Source: Actinoplanes nipponensis
GTDB taxonomy: Bacteria; Actinomycetota; Actinomycetes; Mycobacteriales; Micromonosporaceae
DNA length: 64,000 nucleotides
Direction: 5' to 3'
NCBI RefSeq assembly: GCF_016862275.1
Contig: NZ_BOMQ01000097.1
Coordinates: 1 to 64,000 of the forward strand
Below are positions 55,581 to 64,000 of this stretch, piece after piece (the first letter of the stretch is position 1; every line of letters begins with the position of its first letter). The position numbers and the translations under genes were made by a program. The notes beneath the pieces are model-generated. The model ran no database searches, had not been told where the DNA came from, and was given only the letters and a program-made list of their open reading frames with translations.

Positions 55581-55607
55581 GGCCGGGCCCGAGAGCCGGG
55601 CCCGGCC
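55581..55607. terminator. Hairpin between convergent kinase and tex genes
   Basis: Perfect 11-bp arms GGCCGGGCCCG (55581-55591) and CGGGCCCGGCC (55597-55607) around AGAGC, placed between the second kinase (ends 55562) and tex (ends 55615). It probably stops both transcripts. Confidence 0.65.
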
Positions 55608-55614
55608 GCCACCT

Positions 55615-58083
<2,469 letters not shown>

Positions 58084-58180
58084 GCCGACGATTGTGACCG
58101 AGGGGCCCGGTGCTTGTCGCGCCGCCCCGCGAATACCGGGCGGACGATCACCCGGCGCGGGCGCGGGTAAGGTCGGCGGC

Positions 58181-59230
58181 ATGCACGCCGCGATGTGGTA
58201 CGCGCCCCGCGACATCCGCTGGGAAGAGCGTCCGGACCCCACGATCCAGCTGCCCACGGACGCGGTCGTGCGGGTGGTCGCCGCCTGCGTCTGCGGCTCC
58301 GACCTGTGGACGTACCGGGGCGCCCGGCCGCCGGCCGACCCGCACCCGATCGGCCACGAGTTCGTCGGCGTGGTCGAGCAGGCCGGCGCGGACGTGACCA
58401 CGCTGCGCGCCGGCGACTTCGTCATCTCGCCGTTCTCCATCAGCGACGGCAGCTGCCGGCCGTGCCGGCAGGGCGTCACCACCTCGTGCGAGCAGGTCCA
58501 GTGGTACGGCGGCACCGACCCCGCCGGCCGCACCCTCGACGGCGGTCAGGGCCGGTACGTGCGCGTGCCGCTGGCCGACGGCACCCTGGTCGCCACGCCC
58601 GCGCCGCCCGACACGGCGCAGATCCCGGCGCTGCTGGCCCTGTCCGACGTGCTCGGCACCGGCCACCACGCCGCCGTCTCCGCGGGCGTGGGCCCCGGCA
58701 GCACGGTCGCGGTGGTCGGCGACGGCGCGGTCGGCCTGTGCGCGGTGCTCGCCGCCGTCCGGCTCGGCGCGGAACGGGTCGTCGCGTTCTCCTCGCACGC
58801 CGACCGGCAGCGGGTGGCGACCGCCTTCGGCGCGGCCGACATCATCGCCGAGCGCGGCGACGACGGCGCCGCGGTGCTGCGCGACCGGCTCGGCGGCCGG
58901 GGCGCGGACGCCGTGCTCGAATGCGTCGGCAACCAGGAGTCGATGGCGCAGGCGCTGGCCTCGGTGCGGCCCGGCGGCCGGGTCGGCTACGTCGGCGTGC
59001 CCCTCGGCGGGGCGGAGCTGCCGATCAGGAAGATGTTCGCCGACAACATCGCGGTGGCCGGCGGCGTCGCCCCGGTCCGGCCGTACCTGCCCGAGCTGCT
59101 GACCGACGTGCTGGCCGGGAACCTCGACGCGAGCGCGGTCTTCGACCTGCAGCTGCCGATGGAGCAGGTCGCCGAGGCGTACGCCGCGATGGACGAGCGC
59201 CGCTCGATCAAGACGCTGCTGTGGCCCTGA
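58181..59230 (+). CDS. Zinc-dependent alcohol dehydrogenase (MDR family)
   Basis: A 349-residue medium-chain dehydrogenase. The catalytic zinc site is seen in CVCGSDLW and GHEFVGVVEQAG, and structural cysteines in SCRPCRQGVTTSCE. The NAD(P) motif VAVVGDGAVGLCAV is at residues about 180-193, with a conventional C-terminal part. It resembles glutathione-independent formaldehyde or threonine-type dehydrogenases, but the substrate is open. It is divergent from tex across 97 bases. Its last 23 bases overlap the end of the convergent LuxR gene. Confidence 0.92.
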   Translation: MHAAMWYAPRDIRWEERPDPTIQLPTDAVVRVVAACVCGSDLWTYRGARPPADPHPIGHEFVGVVEQAGADVTTLRAGDFVISPFSISDGSCRPCRQGVTTSCEQVQWYGGTDPAGRTLDGGQGRYVRVPLADGTLVATPAPPDTAQIPALLALSDVLGTGHHAAVSAGVGPGSTVAVVGDGAVGLCAVLAAVRLGAERVVAFSSHADRQRVATAFGAADIIAERGDDGAAVLRDRLGGRGADAVLECVGNQESMAQALASVRPGGRVGYVGVPLGGAELPIRKMFADNIAVAGGVAPVRPYLPELLTDVLAGNLDASAVFDLQLPMEQVAEAYAAMDERRSIKTLLWP

Positions 59231-60188
59231 GATCACGCTGCACCGCCCAGAGCGCGGCCTCCGTCCGGGAGGCCGCACCCGTCTTGCGCAGCAGGTTCGA
59301 CACGTGCACGGTGACCGTGCGCACCGAGATGCCCAGCGCCTGGGCGATCTGCTTGTTCGACATGCCCTCGGCCAGGCAGCCGATCACCTCCCGCTCCCGG
59401 GCGGTCAGCTCCGGCTGCTCCCGCAGATAGGACGGCAGCGGGGCGTCGGCCAGCGCCTCCGGCCCGCCGGCCGTGGCCAGCAGCTCGGTCAGCCGGTACG
59501 GGTTGCCGCCGGTGCGGCGCCACACCGCGTCCGCCACCTGCGGGGGCGGGCTGCTGGCGCCGTACACGTGATCGAGGATGCGGCCCACCTGCCCGGCGGT
59601 CAGCGCACCCAGGTGCTGGCGCACGGCGCCCGGGGCGCCCGACAGCCGGGCCAGGACGCGGGCGGTGAGCAGCTGCGAGACCGCCTCGTCGGGCGGCCGG
59701 CTGGTCACCAGCAGCAGCGCCGGCAGCTCCGCGCCGGCGAGCTCGCCGATCAGGTTCAGGCTGGCCGGGTCCAGCGCGTGCAGATCCTCGACCACGAGGA
59801 CGGCGGGACGGCCCCCCACCAACGTCCGCACGGTCGTGACGGCCAGCCGCAGCAGCGCGTCCGGCGTGTACCGCTCCCGGGGGACATCGGGGTCCTGGGC
59901 CAGCCAGGCCAGCGCGTCGGGCGGCACGGGCAGGGCCGGCCGGGAACCCCACCCGGCCAGCACCGCGGCGAGCCAGTCGTAGGGCGCCGGGGAATGCAGC
60001 CGCGCGGAGCCGGAGAGCACCACCTGTGGCGTCGTGAGCTGCAGCGCCGCGGCGGCGAGCGTGGTCTTGCCGGTGCCGGGCGGCCCGGTGATCACGGCGG
60101 GCACGCACCGTCCGCCGGCGCCCACGCGCTCCCAGGCGCGCCGGAGCTCGTCCAACGCGTCCGTTCGTCCCACCATCGGTACCGGCAT
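59208..60188 (-). CDS. Compact AAA-LuxR transcriptional regulator
   Basis: A regulator of about 326 residues. An AAA-type domain at the N-terminus has Walker A GPPGTGKTTLA (residues about 36-46) and Walker B-like AVLVVEDLHALDP. A LuxR helix-turn-helix ends it (ELTAREREVIGCLAEGMSNKQIAQALGISVRTVTVHVSNLLRKTGAASR). The large helical middle region of LAL proteins is missing, making it much shorter than the usual 900 residues. Several starts are possible (GTGs at 60194 and 60191, ATGs at 60188 and 60176); 60188 is used. ACTACGT repeats stand just upstream. Confidence 0.87.
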   Translation of the reverse strand: MPVPMVGRTDALDELRRAWERVGAGGRCVPAVITGPPGTGKTTLAAAALQLTTPQVVLSGSARLHSPAPYDWLAAVLAGWGSRPALPVPPDALAWLAQDPDVPRERYTPDALLRLAVTTVRTLVGGRPAVLVVEDLHALDPASLNLIGELAGAELPALLLVTSRPPDEAVSQLLTARVLARLSGAPGAVRQHLGALTAGQVGRILDHVYGASSPPPQVADAVWRRTGGNPYRLTELLATAGGPEALADAPLPSYLREQPELTAREREVIGCLAEGMSNKQIAQALGISVRTVTVHVSNLLRKTGAASRTEAALWAVQRDLRATAAS

Positions 60189-60199
60189 CACCACCCAAC

Positions 60200-60220
60200 A
60201 CTACGTACTACGTACTACAG
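60200..60220. promoter_or_regulatory. Three 7-bp direct repeats in a divergent promoter gap
   Basis: ACTACGT (60200-60206), ACTACGT (60207-60213) and ACTACAG (60214-60220) lie head to tail between the AAA-LuxR gene and the PP2C gene. The stretch is AT-richer than its surroundings and contains overlapping TACGTA palindromes. It could be a binding array for the LuxR protein, by position only. Confidence 0.4.
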
Positions 60221-60252
60221 ACACCGCCGCAGCCCTTTGGCAGTCTTGTGGC

Positions 60253-60969
60253 ATGAGTGTCGTGCTGCGTGCGGTCGCCGCCTCCGATCAGGGCCTGGTC
60301 CGGTCGAACAACGAGGACGCGGTCTTCGTCGGCGAGCGGTTGCTGGTCGTGGCGGACGGCATGGGCGGCCTGCCCGCCGGGGAACTGGCCAGCGACATCC
60401 TGGTCCGCGCGCTCGCCGACGTGGACGCCAAGCCGGACACCGGCGAGCCGCTGCAGGACCTCATCGCGGCGCTGGAGACGGCGAACGAGCGCATCGAGGC
60501 GGCGGTGGCGGACGACGACGCCCGCGACGGCATGGGCACGACGGTGACGACGCTCATGCTCTCGGGCGACCGGGTGGCCGCCCTGAACGTGGGCGACTCC
60601 CGCTGCTACCTGATCCGCGACGGCGCGCTGACCCAGATCACCCGCGACGACACGTACGTGCAGGCGCTGGTGGACCAGGGGGTGCTGACCCCGGACGACG
60701 CGCGCCGGCACCCGCAGCGGGCGCTGGTGACCCAGGCGGTGCAGGGCGGGCCGTTCCGGCCGGCGGGGCGGATGGTGCCGGTCCGGCCGGGGGACAGGTT
60801 CCTGCTGTGCAGCGACGGGCTGAGCGACTACGTCGAGGACGAGGTGATCGCGACGACGCTGCGGTCGTACCCGGACCGGCAGGTGTGCGCGGCGGAGCTG
60901 ATCGCGCGGACGCTGGAGGCGGGCGCGCCGGACAACGTCACGGTGATCGTCGCGGACGTGGAGGAGTAG
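60253..60969 (+). CDS. PP2C-family Ser/Thr phosphatase
   Basis: A 238-residue PPM phosphatase that removes phosphate from Ser/Thr, counterpart to Hanks kinases. Metal-binding motifs in order are SDQGLVRSNNEDAVF (Asp12, Glu21), LLVVADGMGGLPAGE, GMGTTVTTLML, ALNVGDSRCYLI, FLLCSDGLSDYV, and APDNVTVIVADVEE at the end. It is soluble, with no membrane helix. It is the only phosphatase in the window and lies 4.7 kb after the kinase pair, so it could oppose them. Its last 32 bases overlap the convergent S26-like gene. Confidence 0.93.
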   Translation: MSVVLRAVAASDQGLVRSNNEDAVFVGERLLVVADGMGGLPAGELASDILVRALADVDAKPDTGEPLQDLIAALETANERIEAAVADDDARDGMGTTVTTLMLSGDRVAALNVGDSRCYLIRDGALTQITRDDTYVQALVDQGVLTPDDARRHPQRALVTQAVQGGPFRPAGRMVPVRPGDRFLLCSDGLSDYVEDEVIATTLRSYPDRQVCAAELIARTLEAGAPDNVTVIVADVEE

Positions 60970-61312
60970 GGCTGGACCGGCTCGATCCCACGGCCGGTCG
61001 GTCGTGGCCGTCGATGCGCGTGCATATGCCATAAATGCGGGCATAATTGGTCCAGCCGTTGATGCGGCCCCGGTTGTTGCTGATCTGCACGCGACCCTTC
61101 GCGGGGTCGACCGCGGAGACCAGGTGCAGGTAGACCGAGCCGGCGACGCGGGCCAGCACGATGTCACCGACCACGACCCTCGCCGGATCGACAGGCGCGA
61201 CGGTGACCAGCTGGCGGCTGCGGATCAGCGGGGCCATCGAGGAGCCGGTGGGGCGGAAGGCGACGGTCGCGCCCGCGGCCACCCGAGTGGCGACTGACGT
61301 CAGATTGCTCAT
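60938..61312 (-). CDS. S26/S24-like peptidase-fold protein
   Basis: A 124-residue protein. The catalytic serine region reads RPTGSSMAPLI (about 21-31), then VVVGDIVLARVAGSVYLHLVSAVD and RVQISNNRG. In bacterial signal peptidases and LexA a lysine assists the serine. Here no lysine lies at that place, but a histidine does (YLHLV), as in archaeal and ER-type signal peptidases. No membrane helix is present. The ATG overlaps the TGA of a short basic ORF upstream (ATGA). The 3' end overlaps the PP2C gene by 32 bases, and the last 25 residues are low complexity. Confidence 0.65.
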   Translation of the reverse strand: MSNLTSVATRVAAGATVAFRPTGSSMAPLIRSRQLVTVAPVDPARVVVGDIVLARVAGSVYLHLVSAVDPAKGRVQISNNRGRINGWTNYARIYGICTRIDGHDRPAVGSSRSSPTPPRPRRSP

Positions 61313-61566
61313 GTTTCGTCATCATCGGGCGGGCGGGGCGGGACGGCCAGCGCTTTTCGGCGGCGCTTGCGTCGCCGTCTCGCCCCCGCCGCGCCTTTGC
61401 CCACGTGGCGCTCGCGCCTTCGCCCTGCCCCCTGCGTCCGCGCCTTCACCGCTCGCGCCTTCACCGCTCGCGCCTTCACCGCTCGCGCCTTCACCGCTCG
61501 GCCTTCGCCGCCGCGCTCCCGCGCCCTCGCCCGCACGCCTCTGCCCCCGGACCGCCGGACGAGCAC
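61309..61566 (-). CDS. Short Arg/Lys/Ala-rich basic protein with AVKAR repeats
   Basis: An 85-codon frame whose stop overlaps the start of the S26-like gene. The middle holds AVKAR repeated four times, encoded by the 15-bp array at 61441-61500, followed by RRRKRRRKALA and an acidic end (DDDET). The composition resembles the DNA-binding tails of actinomycete histone-like proteins, but no folded domain is present. The start (GTG at 61566) is uncertain. Low complexity keeps other frames open too, so this is a tentative gene supported mainly by the ATGA overlap. Confidence 0.35.
   Translation of the reverse strand: MLVRRSGGRGVRARARERGGEGRAVKARAVKARAVKARAVKARTQGAGRRRERHVGKGAAGARRRRKRRRKALAVPPRPPDDDET
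61441..61500. repeat. 15-bp tandem repeat, four exact copies
   Basis: CGCCTTCACCGCTCG repeated four times without a mismatch, 60 bases in all. On the minus strand it encodes AVKAR units. The exact identity of the copies suggests recent expansion. Confidence 0.95.
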
Positions 61567-61621
61567 GCCGAGTCAGCCTCCGGCGTGCGCCGACCGCCGC
61601 ACCGCTGCGTAGGCTCGAACC

Positions 61622-62170
61622 GTGCTCCTGATGACCGAACGCCTGGTGCTGCGCCGGTTCCGCACCACCGACGTCGAGACCCTCGCCGCCTACCGGACGG
61701 ATCCGCGGGTCGCGCGCTACCAGTCCTGGGAGTCGCCGTATCCGCTGCGCAAGGCCCGTTACGCCGTCGAGTCGATGGCCGCCGCGGACCCCGGCCAGCC
61801 CGGCTGGTTCCAGTACGCCGTCGAGCTCGCCGCCGAGGAGGCGCACATCGGCGACGTCGGGGTGAACCTGCACGACAACCTCCGGCAGGCCGAGATCGGC
61901 TACACGCTGGCGCCCGAGCGGCAGGGTCACGGGTACGCGACCGAGGCCGTGCGGGCCGTCCTGGACCACCTCTTCCGGGTGAAGGGTCTGCACCGGGTGT
62001 CGGCCGAGTGCGACGCCCGCAATGTCGCGTCGTACCGGCTGCTGGAGCGGGCCGGTTTCCGCCGCGAGGGCCATCTGCGCCAGGCCAGCTGGGTCAAGGG
62101 CGAGTGGACGGACGACCTGCTCTACGGGCTCCTGGAGACCGACTTCTTCGACGGGGCGACGACGTCATAG
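61622..62170 (+). CDS. GNAT-family N-acetyltransferase (RimJ/RimL-like)
   Basis: A 182-residue acetyltransferase. TERLVLRRFRTTDVETLAAYRTDPRVARYQSWE is the typical N-terminus, IGYTLAPERQGHGYATEAVRAVLDHLF (residues about 92-118) binds acetyl-CoA, and ECDARNVASYRLLERAGFRREGHLRQ completes the fold. Some relatives acetylate ribosomal protein termini or antibiotics; the substrate is not predictable. GTG at 61622 and ATG at 61631 are both possible starts. Its last 49 bases overlap the end of the convergent MmcQ/YjbR gene. Confidence 0.9.
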   Translation: MLLMTERLVLRRFRTTDVETLAAYRTDPRVARYQSWESPYPLRKARYAVESMAAADPGQPGWFQYAVELAAEEAHIGDVGVNLHDNLRQAEIGYTLAPERQGHGYATEAVRAVLDHLFRVKGLHRVSAECDARNVASYRLLERAGFRREGHLRQASWVKGEWTDDLLYGLLETDFFDGATTS

Positions 62171-62874
62171 GCGTCCCGGCACAGCTCGTCGATCTCCGTC
62201 CAGTCGACGGCGCCGTCCAGCCGCACGCCGAGCCAGCCGCGGTGCCCCACGTAGGGCGGGCGGAAGAACAGCTCCGGCTGCGCGGCGATGAGCTCCTGCT
62301 GGGTGCCGGGCGGGGCCGCGCACCACAGGTGCGGGAACCGGTTGTCGTGGTGACCGTGCTCCCACAGTGTCACGAAGCTCCGGCGGTCGCGCACGAACCA
62401 GGTGGGGGCGCCGTGGCTGGGCCGCTCGGTGACGTCCGGCAGGGCCCCGCAGATCCGCCGCAGCGCGGCGAGCGGCCCGGCCCCGGCAGCGGAATCCGCC
62501 CGCTCGGCGGGATCAGACCGGGCAGCGGGATCAGACCGGGCAGCGGGTTCGGCCCGGTCAGCGGAATGGGCCCGGTCGGCGGGATCAGACCGGGCTGAGG
62601 GATGTGTCCGGGCCGGAGGGTCGGCCCGGTCAGCGGAATGGGCCCCCTCGGCGGGATCAGACCGGGCTGAGGGATGTGTCCGGGCCGGAGGATCAGCCCG
62701 CTCGGCGGGATCAGCCCGGTCAGCGGAACCGGCCCGCTCAGCCGGCTCAACCCGGCCAAGGGGATCGGCCCGGGCGGCGGGCTCGGATCCCACGGCGGTG
62801 CCGGGCGCGGTGCCGGGCGCGGGGCCGGGCGCGGTGCCGGGAGCGGGATCGCCCCCGGGAGACGGACGCCCCAT
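62122..62874 (-). CDS. MmcQ/YjbR-fold protein with repeat-expanded N-terminus
   Basis: A 250-residue protein. The C-terminal 115 residues form a complete MmcQ/YjbR (CyaY-like) domain (LAALRRICGALPDVTERPSHGAPTWFVRDRRSFVTLW, then ELFFRPPYVGHRGWLGVRLDG). About 130 residues before it are low complexity: Pro/Ala/Gly, then six-residue units such as SARSDP, AERADP and PARTHP. Normal family members lack this. ATG at 62874 shares one base with the VOC gene's stop (TGATG), so translation is probably coupled and the long form is real. The 3' end overlaps the GNAT gene by 49 bases. Confidence 0.78.
   Translation of the reverse strand: MGRPSPGGDPAPGTAPGPAPGTAPGTAVGSEPAARADPLGRVEPAERAGSADRADPAERADPPARTHPSARSDPAEGAHSADRADPPARTHPSARSDPADRAHSADRAEPAARSDPAARSDPAERADSAAGAGPLAALRRICGALPDVTERPSHGAPTWFVRDRRSFVTLWEHGHHDNRFPHLWCAAPPGTQQELIAAQPELFFRPPYVGHRGWLGVRLDGAVDWTEIDELCRDAYDVVAPSKKSVSRSP
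62490..62770. repeat. 18-bp-period minisatellite with a 72-bp duplication
   Basis: Degenerate 18-bp units such as CGGCGGGATCAGACCGGG run through the N-terminal part of the MmcQ/YjbR gene. Superimposed is a 72-bp (4 x 18) duplication: GGGATCAGACCGGGCTGAGG at 62581 recurs at 62653, and CAGCGGAATG at 62559 recurs at 62631. All are multiples of three, so the frame is kept. Confidence 0.85.
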
Positions 62875-63290
62875 CAGGACCGCGGCGCGCCGATGTTGAC
62901 CATCCACTGCACGCCGAACCGGTCCGTGCAGGTGCCGAACTCGTCGCCCCACATCTGCTTCTCCAACGGCATGCCGATCGTGCCGCCCTCGGCCAGCCGC
63001 TCGAACCATCCGCGCAGCGTCTCGGCCTCGTCGCCGCTGAGGCTGATCGCGATGTCGGTGCCGTGCACGTGCTCCATGCCGGGCGCGGTGTCGGAGGCCA
63101 TCAGCGCCAGGCCGCCGTCGGTCACCAGCATCGCGTGCATGACCTTGTCGGCCAGCGCGGGGTCGGGGGCGCCGAAGTCGCCGAACGTGCTGACGTCGAG
63201 CTGGCCGCCGAGGACGGAGTGGTAGAACTCCATCGCGGCGCGCGCCTGGCCGTCACCGAACGTGAGGTACGGGTTGAGGAGGACTGTCAT
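62874..63290 (-). CDS. VOC-superfamily protein, PhnB-like
   Basis: A 138-residue glyoxalase-fold protein of the PhnB/3-demethylubiquinone-like branch. The pattern NPYLTFGDGQARAAMEFYHSVLGGQLDVSTFGDFG at the start, MHAMLVTDGGLALMASDTAPGME in the middle and MWGDEFGTCTDRFGVQWMVNI at the end is typical. Such proteins include resistance proteins and isomerases, but most are uncharacterised. AGGAG precedes ATG 63290. It is the first gene of a two-gene unit with the MmcQ/YjbR protein. Confidence 0.9.
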   Translation of the reverse strand: MTVLLNPYLTFGDGQARAAMEFYHSVLGGQLDVSTFGDFGAPDPALADKVMHAMLVTDGGLALMASDTAPGMEHVHGTDIAISLSGDEAETLRGWFERLAEGGTIGMPLEKQMWGDEFGTCTDRFGVQWMVNIGAPRS

Positions 63291-63427
63291 GACCGGCTCC
63301 TTTGCCGAGACGACGGGTGAACCACGTCTCGCACCCTAGACCCGGCCCCCGACACTTTCCGCCGTCCGGACCAACGCGCCGGGCGCATCCCCCGGCCAGG
63401 GGAACGCGCCCGGCGGTCGACCGGTGA

Positions 63428-64000
63428 TCAGCCCTCGTGCCGCAGCCAGACCGCGCCCAGCGGCGGCACCCGCAGCGAGGCCGACGCGTCCAGGCCGTGC
63501 CACGGCAGCTCCTCGGCGTGCACCTCGCCCAGGTTGCCCACGCCGGAGCCGCCGTACAGGGTGCTGTCGGTGTTCACGACCTCGCGCCAGACGCCCGCGC
63601 GGGGCAGGCCGATGCGGTAGTCGTCCTGCGGGACCGCCGCGAAGTTCACGACGCAGGCCAGCGTGTCGCCGCCCGGGGCGAACCGCAGGAACGAGAACGT
63701 GTTGTGCTGCGAGTCCTCGCTGGTGATCCAGCGGAAGCCGCTCGCCGTGGTGTCCTGCGTCCACAGCGCCGGCGTCTCCTTGTACGCCCGGTTGAGGTCC
63801 GTGACCAGCTTGTGGATGCCGCCGCCGCCGGACTCGTCGGTCAGCAGGTCCCAGTCGAGGCCGCGTTCCTCGCTCCACTCCCGGTCGTCGCCCATCTCGG
63901 CGCCCATGAACAGCAGCTGCTTGCCGGTGAAGGCCCACATGAAGCCCAGCAGCGCCCGGGTGTTGGCCAGCTTCTGCCACCGGTCGCCGGGCATCTTGCC
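63428..64000 (-). CDS. glgB: 1,4-alpha-glucan branching enzyme, C-terminal part
   Basis: The last 190 residues of a GH13 branching enzyme; the gene continues past the window's right edge. Family stretches are WQKLANTRALLGFMWAFTGKQLLFMGAEMGDDREWSEERGLDW and the C-terminal beta-domain FRFAPGGDTLACVVNFAAVPQDDYRIGLPRAGVWREVVNTDSTLYGGSGVGN. The enzyme makes alpha-1,6 branches in glycogen. The 137 bases between it and the VOC gene show nothing notable. Confidence 0.93.
   Translation of the reverse strand, partial: GKMPGDRWQKLANTRALLGFMWAFTGKQLLFMGAEMGDDREWSEERGLDWDLLTDESGGGGIHKLVTDLNRAYKETPALWTQDTTASGFRWITSEDSQHNTFSFLRFAPGGDTLACVVNFAAVPQDDYRIGLPRAGVWREVVNTDSTLYGGSGVGNLGEVHAEELPWHGLDASASLRVPPLGAVWLRHEG

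Noticed and set aside
62874-63009. Longer form of the MmcQ/YjbR protein starting inside the VOC gene
   Set aside because: The upstream stretch is the VOC coding sequence in another frame, and TGATG coupling at 62874 gives a better start.

Overview
The window is very GC-rich, gene-dense chromosomal DNA with frequent GTG and some TTG starts, polar gene pairs joined by ATGA or GTGA overlaps, and abundant secreted, LuxR, IclR, ECF-sigma and Ser/Thr-kinase proteins. This fits a filamentous actinomycete. A soil Micromonosporaceae such as Actinoplanes is my best guess from gene content (perfect CebR-type boxes, a CBM2-GH6 cellulase, a fused glycyl-tRNA synthetase), but that placement is inference. 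I saw no tRNA, rRNA, CRISPR array, insertion sequence or prophage.

Layout. 1-2.6 kb: the end of an unknown gene, an ECF sigma factor, a secreted protein, and a SnoaL-like/TetR divergent pair with twin operators. 2.6-12.5 kb: glycerol metabolism, made of glpF-glpK-glpD on the minus strand, a divergent IclR regulator with a second glycerol kinase, a LuxR-type regulator lacking its ATPase half, and a glycerophosphodiester phosphodiesterase. 12.6-24.9 kb: housekeeping and mixed genes (fused GlyRS, acyl-CoA dehydrogenase, methyltransferases, DoxX, methionine aminopeptidase with an Xre regulator, L,D-transpeptidase, a Sir2 remnant fused to 27-bp repeats, DUF4360). 24.9-27.3 kb: a ThuA-Gfo/Idh operon with a wrecked LacI gene but an intact 16-bp operator palindrome. 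27.3-40.1 kb: a GGDEF protein, UDP-glucose dehydrogenase, CutC, a GH2-LamG glycosidase, a sigma/anti-sigma-like pair, an OFA-family MFS carrier with a 35-residue partner, and a cellulase behind a CebR-type box. 40.1-46.5 kb: methyltransferase, RCC1-repeat surface protein with an LPITG anchor, GNAT, flavin oxidoreductase, and secreted DUF3455 and anchored proteins.

46.9-55.6 kb is the most interesting stretch. A six-helix b-type cytochrome with a 400-residue disordered tail, a coupled 22-codon ORF, a NuoF-like/ferredoxin fusion, a TlpA-like lipoprotein, CcdA and a transmembrane Ser/Thr kinase are packed head to tail, followed by a second closely related kinase. Both kinases carry an outside domain with four equivalently placed cysteines. 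I infer a membrane redox relay that moves reducing equivalents outward and two kinases that could read the outer thiol state.

55.6-64 kb: Tex, an alcohol dehydrogenase, a compact AAA-LuxR regulator, a PP2C phosphatase, an S26-like protein coupled to a KAR-repeat basic ORF, GNAT, a repeat-expanded MmcQ/YjbR protein coupled to a VOC protein, and the C-terminus of a glycogen branching enzyme running off the end. In-frame minisatellites (27, 12, 15 and 18/72 bp) recur through the window.
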